Shown here: piece after piece, positions 46,234 to 56,371 of the stretch
Position numbering within the stretch: position 1 is the stretch's first letter
Layout: each line of letters starts with the position of its first letter
Translations under genes and position numbers: made by a program
Source of the DNA: Halomonas borealis
Lineage (GTDB): Bacteria > Pseudomonadota > Gammaproteobacteria > Pseudomonadales > Halomonadaceae
Direction of reading: 5' to 3'
DNA length: 64,000 bases
Assembly (NCBI RefSeq): GCF_004798905.1
Contig: NZ_SDMO01000001.1
Location: forward strand, 1-64,000
The notes under the pieces: generated by a model
The model's input: the letters and a program-made list of their open reading frames with translations, nothing else
What the model was told of the DNA's origin: nothing
Databases searched by the model: none

Positions 46234-47912
46234 GGCGAACTCCTTGGTGTCGGGGCACGGGGCACGGGGTCGTCGGCGTCCAGGCTGTCGAACAGCAGGG
46301 CACCCGGGTTGTCGCCGAGCTGGCGAGCCGTGGGCTGGAGGTCGCGTAGCAGGCGTTCGAGCTGGTCGAGGGTCTCGGTGATGTCCCGATAGGCCGGCGC
46401 CCCCGGCGAGACGCCCTCGAGGGTGTCGCGCAGGGCGCTCAGCGTGCGGTTGAGCTCGCCGGGGAGGGCACGGGTCTCGGGATCGTCGAGCAACGACTGG
46501 ACGCTGGATGTGAGCTTGCGGACCTGTTGCAGGGTGGCCTCCGAGGTCGCCAGGTTGTGTTCTAGCCCGTCGAGTATCGGCGCGAGTTCCAGGTCGTTGA
46601 GCTTTTCGAGCAGCGCGGTGATCTGGCCCTGGATCTGCGCCAGCCCACCGGAGGTGGTGGGGAAGACGTCGCGTTCGGCGAAGGTCTCGGGCGTGTAGGT
46701 GTCGCGCCGCTCGGGGTCCAGGCTAAGGTCGACGAACAGCGCGCCGGTGAGCAGGTTGCCGCTCTTCAGCGAGGCGCGCATGCCGCGCTCGAACAATCGT
46801 TCGAAGCGCTGCTGCCATTCGTCGAGGTCCAGGGTCTGGTCGTCGATGCCGAGACGCTGGGGCTCGATGCGGATCAGCACCGGGATCGCCAGGCGTGAAT
46901 CGCGTTCGGGCTGGGACGACGTGAAGTTCCACGGCACGCTGGCGACGGTGCCGATCCGCACGCCACGAAATTCTACCGGGGCGCCGCGCGACAGGCCGCG
47001 CACGGTGTCTTCGATCAGCATCACGTATTCCAGGTAACGGTCGAAGGTGCCTTCGCGGGCGCTGTCCTCATCGGCGTAGAGGGTGAAGGTGCTGTCGGGG
47101 TCGGCCGCCGTGCCGCGCGGCAGGTCCTCGGGCACACCGAAGGTGACGCCGCCGCTGACCATGGTCTCGAGGGAGTCGAGCTGGACGCGTACGCCTTCGG
47201 AGTCGAGGCGCAGGTCGACGCCGCTGGAGCCCCAGAAGCGAGTGTTGTCGGTGACCAGGCGGTGGTAGGGACTCTCGATGAAGATGCGATGGTGCATGCG
47301 CCGGGTCTCGACGTCGAACTCGGCCTCCTCGACGCGCCCCACGGTATAGCCTTGATAGGTGACCGGATCGCCGACGCTGAGACTGTTATCGACCTCGCTG
47401 AGCAGGTTGATGCGCAAGCCTTCGGCGCCGGGAGGCGCCACCGGGGGTTGCTCGCTGACCGTGAAGCGGCTCGCTTCCTCGTCGCTCTGGCCGGGTTCGA
47501 GCTGGAGGTAGGCCCCGGAAAGCACGGTGTTGAGTCCGCTGATACCCTCACGGCCGATGCGCGGTTTGACGACCCAGAAGGTGCTGTCCTCGACCAGCAT
47601 CGATGCGGCCTCGGGCTTGATGCGGGCGGTGATCACGACCTGGGAAAGGTCGTCGGCCAGGTCCACCGACTCCACCTGACCGATCTCGACGTTGCGGGTC
47701 TTGATCAGGGTGTTGCCGGCCTCGATGCCGTCGGCGCTTTCCATGGTCAAGGTGATCATCGGGCCGCGGCTCAGGTAGCTGTCGTAGACCAGCCAGGCGC
47801 CGATCAGCAGGGCCACGATGGGGACGATCCAGATCGGCGAGAGCCGTGCCTGGCGGGTGGTCCGGGCGCGATGCTCGGTATCGGACGCAGCGTCAGGGGG
47901 CGTGTCGGTCAT
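46230..47912 (-). CDS. pqiB: PqiB, MCE-domain intermembrane transport protein
   Basis: A 560-residue protein with a short cytoplasmic N-terminus, one membrane anchor (about 26-46) and three MCE domains (about 52-145, 165-225 and 290-400), followed by a long helical tail (about 430-550) that would build the coiled-coil needle. Length matches E. coli PqiB (546). Overlaps the end of pqiA by 20 bases. Confidence 0.94.
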   Translation of the reverse strand: MTDTPPDAASDTEHRARTTRQARLSPIWIVPIVALLIGAWLVYDSYLSRGPMITLTMESADGIEAGNTLIKTRNVEIGQVESVDLADDLSQVVITARIKPEAASMLVEDSTFWVVKPRIGREGISGLNTVLSGAYLQLEPGQSDEEASRFTVSEQPPVAPPGAEGLRINLLSEVDNSLSVGDPVTYQGYTVGRVEEAEFDVETRRMHHRIFIESPYHRLVTDNTRFWGSSGVDLRLDSEGVRVQLDSLETMVSGGVTFGVPEDLPRGTAADPDSTFTLYADEDSAREGTFDRYLEYVMLIEDTVRGLSRGAPVEFRGVRIGTVASVPWNFTSSQPERDSRLAIPVLIRIEPQRLGIDDQTLDLDEWQQRFERLFERGMRASLKSGNLLTGALFVDLSLDPERRDTYTPETFAERDVFPTTSGGLAQIQGQITALLEKLNDLELAPILDGLEHNLATSEATLQQVRKLTSSVQSLLDDPETRALPGELNRTLSALRDTLEGVSPGAPAYRDITETLDQLERLLRDLQPTARQLGDNPGALLFDSLDADDPVPRAPTPRSSP

Positions 47913-49248
47913 GCAGGGGTTCCTCGTCCGCTGTGGGGGATGAATCTTCCCAGATCAATCGGGGGTCGAAGGCCATGGCGGCGAGCATGGTGAGTACCAC
48001 CACACCGCCGAAGGCGACCGCCGCGGGGCCGGGCTCGACGGCCATCAGGTTCCCGGCGCGGATCAGTGCCACCAGGATCGCCACCACGAAGATGTCGACC
48101 ATCGACCATCGACCGATGAACTCGGTGATCCGATAAAGCCGGGTACGCGCCGGTGCCTTGAGCGAATGGGCCCGTGGTGCCACCAGACACAGCCAGGCCA
48201 GGGCTAACAGCTTGCCGATCGGTACGATCACGCTGGCCACCAGGATCACCAGCGCCACCGGCCAGGACCCCATGTCGATGAGCTCGACGATACCGCCGAC
48301 GATGGTGTTGGGGCTAGGCCGCCCCAGGCTGATGGTGGTCATGATCGGGTAAACGTTGGCCGGCACGTAGAGTATCGCCGCCGCGGCCAGCAGCGCCCAG
48401 GTGCGTTGCAGGCTGTAGGGACGCCGGGCATGGAGCGGCTCGCCGCAACGCTGGCATTGGCCGTGGCCATGGGCATCGAGGCGGCCTACCAGCCCACAGG
48501 TGTGACAGCCGGTGAGCCCCTGGGGCGCGGCCGGTCGACCGGTCTGGCTGCCCTCGGGGGCGGGCGGTTCGCCGGCCAGGGCAAACCATAGCCAGTCGCG
48601 GTCCACCGACTGGGTGGTCGCCACCAGCAATATCGCGAAGATGCCGAAGGCCCAGAAGCCCGGGCCGAGGTCGATCTGGGCGAGACCGGCGATCTTGATC
48701 AGGCTGACCAGGGTGCCGATCAGGAAGACGTCGGCCATCATCCAGGGCGCCAGGTGGGCCAGGGCGCGTGCGGCACTGCGGCTGGCCGGCAGCGGCGTGC
48801 CACGCAGCAGGCCGAGCTGTAGCCACGCCACGGCGAGCAGGTAGAGGGTTGGCAGCACCAGGATGGTCATCAGCACGACGATGGCCACCAGTGGGGCCTG
48901 GTGGCCGAGGAGTTCACTGGCGGTCTGGGTCAGGTCGATGCGATTGCCGACGCCGCGCACGCTGAAGGCCAGGAAGGGGAAGGCCGCGGCGACCGCTAGG
49001 CTGGTCAGGGCGGCGATCGCGAGTGCCAGGCTGCGCTGGGCAGGGTAGCGGTGGCGGCGTACCTCGGCGTGGCCGCAGCGTGGACATACCGCCTGCTCGC
49101 CCGAATGCAGGGGCGGCAGCGCCATCAGCCAATCGCATTCATGACAGGCACGCAGGCGTCGCCGGGTGGCACGAGCCTCCGGAGGGGTACGGTCGACGTA
49201 GGGCGCCTGGGTGGGCAGGGCGAGGTGGCGAAAGACCGGCCTGGGCAC
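47893..49248 (-). CDS. pqiA: PqiA, paraquat-inducible integral membrane protein
   Basis: A 451-residue inner-membrane protein with two repeats, each having a four-cysteine zinc-ribbon-like motif (CHECDW...CPRCG at about 35-58, and CHTCG...CQRCGE at about 247-268) and four hydrophobic spans. First gene of the pqiABC lipid-transport operon. Divergent from the antiporter at 49358, with 109 bases between. Confidence 0.94.
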   Translation of the reverse strand: MPRPVFRHLALPTQAPYVDRTPPEARATRRRLRACHECDWLMALPPLHSGEQAVCPRCGHAEVRRHRYPAQRSLALAIAALTSLAVAAAFPFLAFSVRGVGNRIDLTQTASELLGHQAPLVAIVVLMTILVLPTLYLLAVAWLQLGLLRGTPLPASRSAARALAHLAPWMMADVFLIGTLVSLIKIAGLAQIDLGPGFWAFGIFAILLVATTQSVDRDWLWFALAGEPPAPEGSQTGRPAAPQGLTGCHTCGLVGRLDAHGHGQCQRCGEPLHARRPYSLQRTWALLAAAAILYVPANVYPIMTTISLGRPSPNTIVGGIVELIDMGSWPVALVILVASVIVPIGKLLALAWLCLVAPRAHSLKAPARTRLYRITEFIGRWSMVDIFVVAILVALIRAGNLMAVEPGPAAVAFGGVVVLTMLAAMAFDPRLIWEDSSPTADEEPLHDRHAP

Positions 49249-49357
49249 GGCGATGGCGTTCTCCTGAAGATCAACGACTTGTCACAGAGTGTGTCACGTT
49301 GACGTAGGGGGCACCATAGTCAACCATGCGTGCCTCATTGACTGCGATGGAGACACC

Positions 49358-50341
49358 ATGATGCTTCCCGCCCTGGCGGTGGTGGCAGGCCTGATCCTGC
49401 TGGTCTGGAGCGCCGAGCGCTTCGTTGACGGCGCGGCGGCGACATCCGCGCGGCTCGGCCTTTCTCCCTTGCTGATCGGCATGCTGGTGATCGGTTTCGG
49501 CACCTCGGCGCCGGAAATGGTGGTCTCGGCCATCGCCGCGAGTCAGGGTAATCCGGGGCTGGCCCTGGGCAATGCCTTCGGATCGAACATCGCCAATATC
49601 GGCCTGATCCTGGGGCTGGTGGCGTTGATCGCGCCGCTGGCGGTGCATTCCGGGGTGGTGCGTCGTGAGCTGCCGGTGCTGGGAGGGGCGACGCTGCTGA
49701 CGGCGGTGCTCTTGCTGGGCGGCGTGGTGCGCCTCGAGGGCATGCTGCTGCTGGTCGTACTGGCGGTCTTCATGGGCTACAGCGTGGTTCAGGGCCTGCG
49801 CAACGACACGGATCCGCTGTCATCCGATACTGAGACCGATCTGGCCACGCACCCCATGCCATTGCGCACCGCCCTGGGCTGGACGGCGCTGGGCCTGGTG
49901 CTGCTGGTGGCGAGCTCTCGGCTGCTGGTATGGGGCGCGGTTTCCATCGCCCAGAGCCTCGGCGTCAGCGACCTGGTGATCGGTTTGACGGTGGTGGCGG
50001 TCGGCACCTCGCTGCCGGAGCTGGCGTCCTCGATCAGCGCCCTGCGTCGTCGTGAGCACGATCTGGTGCTGGGCAATGTGGTGGGATCGAACCTTTTCAA
50101 CACCCTGGGTGTGGTGGGGCTCGCCGCGGTGATCGCGCCGATCGATGCCGGTCGGGAGGTGCTGCTGCGCGACTGGAGCCTGATGGCCGCGATGACGGTG
50201 CTGATGGTGGTCTTCGCCATGGGCTGGCGCGGCCGGGCGGGGCGCATCAATCGTCTCGAGGGTGGCATCCTGCTGGCCATGTATGTGAGCTATCTCGGTT
50301 TCATGACACACCTGGTGGTGAGCGGCGCCCCGATGACGTGA
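49358..50341 (+). CDS. Calcium/sodium antiporter (CaCA family, YrbG-like)
   Basis: A 327-residue inner-membrane exchanger with ten hydrophobic spans in two inverted halves. Both alpha-repeats are intact: GFGTSAPEMVVS with GNAFGSNIANIG (about 47-92), and VGTSLPELASS with GNVVGSNLFNTLG (about 212-253). Ion identity (Ca2+/Na+ or H+) is not certain. ATG 49358 has GGAG five bases upstream; the longer frame from 49289 is not supported. Confidence 0.92.
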   Translation: MMLPALAVVAGLILLVWSAERFVDGAAATSARLGLSPLLIGMLVIGFGTSAPEMVVSAIAASQGNPGLALGNAFGSNIANIGLILGLVALIAPLAVHSGVVRRELPVLGGATLLTAVLLLGGVVRLEGMLLLVVLAVFMGYSVVQGLRNDTDPLSSDTETDLATHPMPLRTALGWTALGLVLLVASSRLLVWGAVSIAQSLGVSDLVIGLTVVAVGTSLPELASSISALRRREHDLVLGNVVGSNLFNTLGVVGLAAVIAPIDAGREVLLRDWSLMAAMTVLMVVFAMGWRGRAGRINRLEGGILLAMYVSYLGFMTHLVVSGAPMT

Positions 50342-50542
50342 GAGGGCTGCGGCAACGCGACACAGACAACGGATCACCCCGGACGCGCTATGATGCCCCG
50401 GGTGGCTTGCCTTGGCCGGGCCGGTATCGGCTAATCTGAGGCGAGCAAGGGTGAATGCGGAAGAGGGCATCGCGCTCCCTGAACAGGGCACGAGAGTGCC
50501 GGCGCATTCCCATCAATGGTCCGCAGGAACGAGGTATGCCTC

Positions 50543-51952
50543 ATGGAACTGGATCCTCTGCTGCTGTCGCGGCTGCAGTTCGCCTTCGTGGTGTCCTTCC
50601 ACACCATCTTCCCGGTCTTCTCGATCGGCCTGGCGTCCTATCTGGCCGTGCTCAATGGCCTCTTCTATCGCACCGCTAACCGTGCCTGGGAGCGCCTGGC
50701 GATCTTCTGGACGCAGGTGTTCGCCGTGGTGTTCGGCATGGGAGTGGTATCGGGCATCGTCATGTCATTCCAGTTCGGCACCAACTGGAGCAACTTCTCC
50801 CTGGCGGCCTCGAACTTCCTCGGTCCGATGCTCAGCTACGAGGTGATTACCGCCTTCTTCCTCGAGGCCGCCTTCCTCGGCGTGTTGCTGTTCGGGCGCG
50901 ACAAGGTGCCTCAGGGGGTACATCTGTTCGCCTCGATCATGGTCGCCCTCGGCACCTTCATCTCGGCCTTCTGGATCCTCGCCGCCAATAGCTGGATGCA
51001 TACCCCGGCGGGCACCGAGCTGGTCGACGGGCGTTTCCGCGTGACCGATTGGAGCGCGGCGATCTTCAATGCGTCCTTCCCGTATCGCTTCGCCCACATG
51101 GTGTTGGCGTCCTTCCTGACCGGTGGCTTCGTGGTGGCGGGTGTCAGCGCCTGGTACCTGTTGCTCGGCCGGGAGCCCCAGGCCAACCGCAAGGCGTTCT
51201 CGATGTGTTTGTGGATGCTGCTGGTGCTGGCGCCGCTTCAGGCCGTGGTCGGCGACTTTCATGGCCTCAACACCCTGGAGCATCAGCCCACCAAGGTGGC
51301 GGCCATGGAGGGCAACTGGGAGACCCAGTCTCGCGCGCCGCTGCTGCTGTTCGCCTGGCCCGACCAGCAGGCTCAGGAGAACATCGTGGAGCTCGGCCTG
51401 CCGGGTGTGGCCAGCCTGATCCTCACCCATGACATCGATGGCGTGGTGCCGGGCCTGAGCGAGGTCCCGCCGGAGGAGCAGCCGCCGGTGTGGCTGGTGT
51501 TCTGGTCGTTCCGTGTGATGGTCGCGATGGGGCTTGCGATGATCGCCGCGGCATTGATCGGCCTGGGGCTACGCGCGAAGGGGCGATTGTATGATCACCG
51601 CGGCTACCTGCAGTTCATGCGCGTCATGACCATCACCCCGTTCCTGGCGGTGCTCGCCGGCTGGTTCGTGACCGAGACCGGCCGCGCGCCCTGGCTGGTA
51701 TACGGCATCATGACCCAGGCCGAGGCGGTGACGCCGTCGCTGACCGGTGGCATGGCGCTGTTCACGCTGATCGGCTACATCCTGGTCTATGCCGTGGTGT
51801 TCTATGCCGGCACCCTGTACCTGACCCGGGTCGTGCGTCAGGGCATGCTGCCCGAACCGCCCCATGACGATGAGGTGGAACGACCCAAGCGGCCGCTGTC
51901 CGCCGCCCATGTGCCCTTCGAAGACGCCGCCAACCAGCCGGGAAGGAGCTGA
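50543..51952 (+). CDS. cydA: Cytochrome bd-type quinol oxidase subunit I (short Q-loop, CIO type)
   Basis: A 469-residue haem-bearing subunit of the terminal oxidase reducing oxygen with quinol. Haem-ligand histidines lie in SFHTIFPVFSIG (about 20-31) and YRFAHMVLASF (about 181-191); GDFHGLNTLEHQPTKVAAMEG (about 240-260) is the quinol-site region. The Q-loop lacks the long insertion of E. coli CydA, so it groups with CioA (cyanide-insensitive) enzymes. ATG 50543 with GAGGT eight bases upstream. First gene of cydABDC. A TAATCT at 50439-50444 may be its -10. Confidence 0.93.
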   Translation: MELDPLLLSRLQFAFVVSFHTIFPVFSIGLASYLAVLNGLFYRTANRAWERLAIFWTQVFAVVFGMGVVSGIVMSFQFGTNWSNFSLAASNFLGPMLSYEVITAFFLEAAFLGVLLFGRDKVPQGVHLFASIMVALGTFISAFWILAANSWMHTPAGTELVDGRFRVTDWSAAIFNASFPYRFAHMVLASFLTGGFVVAGVSAWYLLLGREPQANRKAFSMCLWMLLVLAPLQAVVGDFHGLNTLEHQPTKVAAMEGNWETQSRAPLLLFAWPDQQAQENIVELGLPGVASLILTHDIDGVVPGLSEVPPEEQPPVWLVFWSFRVMVAMGLAMIAAALIGLGLRAKGRLYDHRGYLQFMRVMTITPFLAVLAGWFVTETGRAPWLVYGIMTQAEAVTPSLTGGMALFTLIGYILVYAVVFYAGTLYLTRVVRQGMLPEPPHDDEVERPKRPLSAAHVPFEDAANQPGRS

Positions 51953-51955
51953 GTC

Positions 51956-52957
51956 ATGGAGATATTCGATCTGACGCTGATCTGGGCCGGTATCATCGGC
52001 TTCGGGATCATCATGTATGTGCTGATGGACGGCTTCGACCTGGGCGTGGGGATCCTCTTCCCCTTCGCCCCCGACGAGGACAGCCGCGATGTGATGATGA
52101 ACTCGGTGGCGCCGATCTGGGACGGCAATGAGACCTGGCTGGTGCTCGGCGGAGCCGGGTTGCTGGCGGCGTTTCCGGTGGTCTATTCGGTGTTCCTGCC
52201 GGCGCTCTACATCGGCGTCTTCCTGATGCTGGCGGGGCTGATCTTCCGCGGCATCGCCTTCGAGTTTCGCTTCAAGTCGCACCGTCACCGCCGCTGGTGG
52301 AACCGGGCCTTCTGCTGGGGGTCCGTCGTGGCCGCCTTCGCCCAGGGGGCGGTGGTCGGCGCCTATATTCAGGGCTTCGCCGTGGAGGACTTCGTCTACG
52401 TGGGAGGCGTCCTGGACTGGTTGACGCCCTTCACGGTGCTGACCGGCATCGGCCTGGTGGCCGGCTACGCCTTGCTCGGGGCCAGCTGGTTGATCATGAA
52501 GAGCGAGGGCTACACCCAGGCATGGGCCTACCGGCTGGTGCCGCGACTGCTGATCGCGGTCCTCGCGGTGTTCGCCATCATCAGCCTGTGGACGCCCTTC
52601 GTCGATGAGGCGGTGCGTGAGCGCTGGTTCGGCCACCTGCATCTGATCTGGGTGTTCCCGGTACTGGCCCTGCTCTGTGCCCTGTGGCTATGGCGTGCCG
52701 TCCAGGCGCGCCGCGAGGGGCAGCCATTCATCGCCACCCTCGGCGTGTTCGTCTTCACCTATCTGGGGCTGGTGGTCAGCAAGTGGCCGGTGATCGTGCC
52801 GCCGGATTACACCCTCTGGGACGTCGCCTCGGCGCCCGAGTCGCAGCTGTTCCTGTTGCTGGGCATGCTGTTCGTGATTCCCATCGTGCTGGCCTATACC
52901 GCTTGGAGCTACTGGGTGTTCCGCGGCAAGGTCCGCGTGGGCGAGGGATACCACTGA
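51956..52957 (+). CDS. cydB: Cytochrome bd-type quinol oxidase subunit II
   Basis: A 333-residue membrane subunit with about eight spans; FGIIMYVLMDGFDLGVGIL (about 16-34) and PIWDGNETWLVLGG (about 53-66) are family signatures. Starts three bases after cydA. No small cydX gene can be placed between cydB and cydD, which are four bases apart. Confidence 0.95.
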   Translation: MEIFDLTLIWAGIIGFGIIMYVLMDGFDLGVGILFPFAPDEDSRDVMMNSVAPIWDGNETWLVLGGAGLLAAFPVVYSVFLPALYIGVFLMLAGLIFRGIAFEFRFKSHRHRRWWNRAFCWGSVVAAFAQGAVVGAYIQGFAVEDFVYVGGVLDWLTPFTVLTGIGLVAGYALLGASWLIMKSEGYTQAWAYRLVPRLLIAVLAVFAIISLWTPFVDEAVRERWFGHLHLIWVFPVLALLCALWLWRAVQARREGQPFIATLGVFVFTYLGLVVSKWPVIVPPDYTLWDVASAPESQLFLLLGMLFVIPIVLAYTAWSYWVFRGKVRVGEGYH

Positions 52958-52961
52958 GACG

Positions 52962-54623
52962 ATGACTCAACCCTCGACCTCGCGCGCCTGGCTCGCCGGC
53001 CTGGCGCGCGCCGAACGCGGGCGGCTGGGCCTGGCCGTCGGGTGTGGCCTGATCGCGGGCATCGCGAGCGTGGCGCAGCTCACCCTGTTGGCCTGGCTGG
53101 TGGCCTCGCTGCTGGTGGAGAGCCGTACGCCCACCACGCTGCTTCCCGCCTTCGCCTTGCTGGTGGCCCTGATGGGCCTGCGTGCCCTGGCGCAATGGGG
53201 GCAGGACGCGTTGGGCCTGGCCGCCAGCCTGCGGCTGCGACGCCGGGCCCGCGGGGAGTTGCTCGATCATCTGACCCGGCTCGGGCCGGTGGGCCTCACC
53301 GCGCATCATAGCGCCAGCCTGGCTCATCGCGTGGTGGATCAGGTCGAGTCGCTGGACGGCTACGTGGCACGCTTCCTGCCTCAACGCTATCTCGCGCTGC
53401 TGATGCCGCTGGTGATCCTGGCGCTGGTGGCCTGGCTGGACTGGCTGGCGGCGCTCTTCCTGCTGCTCTCGGCGCCCCTGATCCCGCTGTTCATGGCCCT
53501 GGTCGGCATGGGGGCCGAGCGGCTCAACGAGGAGCAGTTCGATGCCGTGGCGCGCTTGTCGCGCCACTTCATCGATCGCGTCCGCGGCATCACCACCCTG
53601 CAGCTTTTCGGGCGTAGCGCGGCGGCCACCGAGGAGGTGCATGCCGCCGCCGACGACTATCGGCGGCGAACCTTGCGCCCGCTGCGCCTGGCCTTCCTGT
53701 CCTCGGCGGTGCTCGAGTTCTTCGCCGCCGTGTCGATCGCCATGGTGGCCATCTACGTGGGCTTCGGCCTGCTCGGCTACGTGACCTATGGCCCCGCCGA
53801 GCAGTTGACGCTGTTCAGCGGGTTGCTGGCGCTGCTGCTGGCGCCGGAGTTCTTCCAGCCGCTGAGAAGCCTCGCCCAGCATTACCACGATCGCGCCTCG
53901 GCCCTAGGCGCCGCCGAGGGTATGGTGGCGCTGCTCGACGAGGCGCCGCGCCGCGGCTTTGAGCCGGCGGCCCCCTGCGAATCCCCGGCCCTCGTCGAGC
54001 TGGCGGCGGTGACGGTGAGCCATCCCGAGCGAGGCGGTGTGCTCAAGGCACTGTCGTTATCGCTGGCGGCGGGCGAGATCCTGGCGGTCAGCGGCCCCTC
54101 GGGGGCCGGCAAGTCGACCCTGTTGCAGCTGTTGGCGGGCTTCCTGGACCCGGAGGCCGGCGATATGCGTCGACAAGCCGGGCTCGAGGTGGCCTGGATG
54201 GACCAGCGGCCGCTACTGATTCACGGCAGCCTGGCCGATAACCTGCGTCTCGCCGCGCCTGACGCCGATGAGCCAGCCCTGCGGCGTGCGCTCTCGGCGG
54301 CCGGGTTGGGCGCGTTGATGTCAGCTCTGCCGGAGGGCCTCGAGACCCGTCTCGGCGAGCGAGGAGTCGGGCTCTCCGGCGGCCAGGCCCAGCGGCTGGC
54401 GCTGGCGCGGGTGTTCCTCTCCGAGGCCCGACTGGTGCTGCTCGACGAGCCCACCGAAAGCCTCGACGTGGACAGCGAGGCGTCGGTGATCGAGGCGTTG
54501 ATGGCGCTTGCCGCCGAAGGGCGCAGCCTGGTCATCGCCAGCCACCGGGCCGCGCCGCTGGCCTGCGCCGACCGCCGGCTGACGCTGCGTGATGGCCGGC
54601 TCGAGGCGGTGAATCATGGCTGA
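52962..54623 (+). CDS. cydD: Thiol reductant ABC exporter subunit CydD
   Basis: A 553-residue fused membrane/ATPase half of the CydDC glutathione/cysteine exporter (or haem-dependent exporter) needed for bd oxidase assembly. Six spans are followed by an ATPase with GPSGAGKST (about 377-385), LSGGQAQR (about 469-476) and VLLDEPTESLD. Four bases after cydB and overlapping cydC by eight bases. Confidence 0.92.
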   Translation: MTQPSTSRAWLAGLARAERGRLGLAVGCGLIAGIASVAQLTLLAWLVASLLVESRTPTTLLPAFALLVALMGLRALAQWGQDALGLAASLRLRRRARGELLDHLTRLGPVGLTAHHSASLAHRVVDQVESLDGYVARFLPQRYLALLMPLVILALVAWLDWLAALFLLLSAPLIPLFMALVGMGAERLNEEQFDAVARLSRHFIDRVRGITTLQLFGRSAAATEEVHAAADDYRRRTLRPLRLAFLSSAVLEFFAAVSIAMVAIYVGFGLLGYVTYGPAEQLTLFSGLLALLLAPEFFQPLRSLAQHYHDRASALGAAEGMVALLDEAPRRGFEPAAPCESPALVELAAVTVSHPERGGVLKALSLSLAAGEILAVSGPSGAGKSTLLQLLAGFLDPEAGDMRRQAGLEVAWMDQRPLLIHGSLADNLRLAAPDADEPALRRALSAAGLGALMSALPEGLETRLGERGVGLSGGQAQRLALARVFLSEARLVLLDEPTESLDVDSEASVIEALMALAAEGRSLVIASHRAAPLACADRRLTLRDGRLEAVNHG

Positions 54624-56358
54624 GCCTCGCGGCACGTTCGCTACCCTCGCGCCCTGGCTGCGCCTGCTCGGCCGGCGGCGCAACCGCCTGCTGGCCGGCG
54701 CCGGGCTGATGGCGCTGGCGCTGGCCTCGGCGCTCGGATTGTTGGCCTTGTCGGGCTGGTTCATCGCCGCGACCGGGCTCGCCGGCATCGCCCTGGCCGC
54801 CGGTGGCGCCATGACGCTGGATGTCTATGTGCCGGGCGGTGGCATTCGCGGCTTCGCGGTGACCCGCACCGCGGCGCGCTACGCCGAGCGGCTCTACAAC
54901 CACGATACGGTGTTGCGCCTGCTGGCCGATCTGCGCGGCCGGATGTTCGCGGTGCTGGCCGGGCTCGACGGCCAGACGCTCTCGCGGCGCCGGGCCAGCG
55001 ACTGGCTGAATCGGCTGACCGCCGACATCGATACCCTGGACAGTCTCTTCTTGCGCCTGCTGGCCCCGGCCGCGGTGGCGCTGTTGGCGATCCTTGCCCT
55101 GGCCGGTGGCCTGGCGATCGGCTCGCCGGCGGCCGGCCTGACGGTCGGCGGGTTGTTGGGCGCCGCCTGGGCGTGGTTGACGCTGGGTCAGGCGCGCCTC
55201 GGGCTCGCCGCCAGTCGGCGCCGGGTCGACGAGCTGGAGCGATTGCGCGGGCGCCTGATCGAACAGCTCCAGGGGCTCGCCGAGCTGGAGGCCTACGGTG
55301 GCCTGGCCGCCGCGCGGCGGCGCCTCGAGGCCATCGAAGAGGCCCTGTACGCCGACCAGCGCCGGCTGGGGCACTTCGCGGCGCTGGGCACGGCGTTGGC
55401 CGGCCTGGCCGTGGGCCTCGGCTGGCTCTCGGCGTTGTGGCTTGCGGCGCTGGCCTGGCAGGCCGGGGCGGTGTCGGGGCCGGTGATGGTGATGATGCCA
55501 CTGGCGGTGATGGCGATGAGCGAGGCGCTCGGCGCACTGCCCATGGCCTTCACCCAGTTCGGGGCGACCCTGGCCGCCGCCGAGCGCCTCAACACGCTGG
55601 ATGGCGCCCGCCGTGACGCTGGGGGAGCGGCGAGCCTGCCTGCCGGGGCGCCGCGGCTCGTCGTCGAGGATCTGTCGCTGCGTTATCCCGAGGCACTGAC
55701 AGCGGTGTTCGACGGCTTCTCGTTGACCCTGGCGCCCGGCGAACGCCTCGCCGTGCATGGCGTGTCGGGCAGCGGCAAGTCGAGCCTGGCGGCGCTTGCG
55801 ACCGGGCAGCTGGCGCCGGGCCGCGGTGTCGTATCCCTGGCAGGCCTGCCGATCGAGGCAATCGCCCCCGAGGCCCTGGCCGAACATGTGGCCTGCCTGA
55901 CCCAGCACACCGAACTGTTCGACGATAGCCTGGCGGCCAACCTGAGGCTCGGCGCCCCCGGGGCCGACGATGCCCGACTGTGGGCGGTGCTCGAGATCGT
56001 GGAGCTCGGCGACTGGGCCGAGGCACTGCCCGGTGGGCTCGCGACTCGGGTCGGCGAGGGCGGACGCCGGCTGTCCGGTGGTCAGGCGCGGCGCGTGGCC
56101 CTGGCGCGACTGTTGCTGCGCGACCCGGGGCTGGTGATCCTCGACGAACCCTTCGCCGGGCTCGATTCGGCGCTCGCCGGGCGTCTCGCCCCGCGTCTCG
56201 ATGCCTGGCTAGAGGGGCGCAGCGTGCTCTATCTGGTGCATGAGCGCGCCGAGCAGACGGCCTTGCCCGGCGTCGATCGTTGGCAATCGTTGGCGAGCGA
56301 GGAAGCGAAGGGCTTTGTGGCGCCTAGCGGAATCTTTCAAGATGGCGCCAGGCACTGA
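54616..56358 (+). CDS. cydC: Thiol reductant ABC exporter subunit CydC
   Basis: A 580-residue partner of CydD. Six spans (about 20-330), then an ATPase with GVSGSGKSS (about 384-392), LSGGQARR (about 489) and VILDEPFAGLD. The opening LLRLLGRRRNRLL-type and GLLALSGWFIAATGLAG (about 40-56) match CydC. Ends 13 bases before the adenine deaminase gene. Confidence 0.92.
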   Translation: MAEPRGTFATLAPWLRLLGRRRNRLLAGAGLMALALASALGLLALSGWFIAATGLAGIALAAGGAMTLDVYVPGGGIRGFAVTRTAARYAERLYNHDTVLRLLADLRGRMFAVLAGLDGQTLSRRRASDWLNRLTADIDTLDSLFLRLLAPAAVALLAILALAGGLAIGSPAAGLTVGGLLGAAWAWLTLGQARLGLAASRRRVDELERLRGRLIEQLQGLAELEAYGGLAAARRRLEAIEEALYADQRRLGHFAALGTALAGLAVGLGWLSALWLAALAWQAGAVSGPVMVMMPLAVMAMSEALGALPMAFTQFGATLAAAERLNTLDGARRDAGGAASLPAGAPRLVVEDLSLRYPEALTAVFDGFSLTLAPGERLAVHGVSGSGKSSLAALATGQLAPGRGVVSLAGLPIEAIAPEALAEHVACLTQHTELFDDSLAANLRLGAPGADDARLWAVLEIVELGDWAEALPGGLATRVGEGGRRLSGGQARRVALARLLLRDPGLVILDEPFAGLDSALAGRLAPRLDAWLEGRSVLYLVHERAEQTALPGVDRWQSLASEEAKGFVAPSGIFQDGARH

Positions 56359-56371
56359 GACGAGGTGAATT

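Noticed and set aside
52957..52962. cydX small subunit gene
   Set aside because: Only four bases separate cydB and cydD; no room for it, and no candidate follows cydC.
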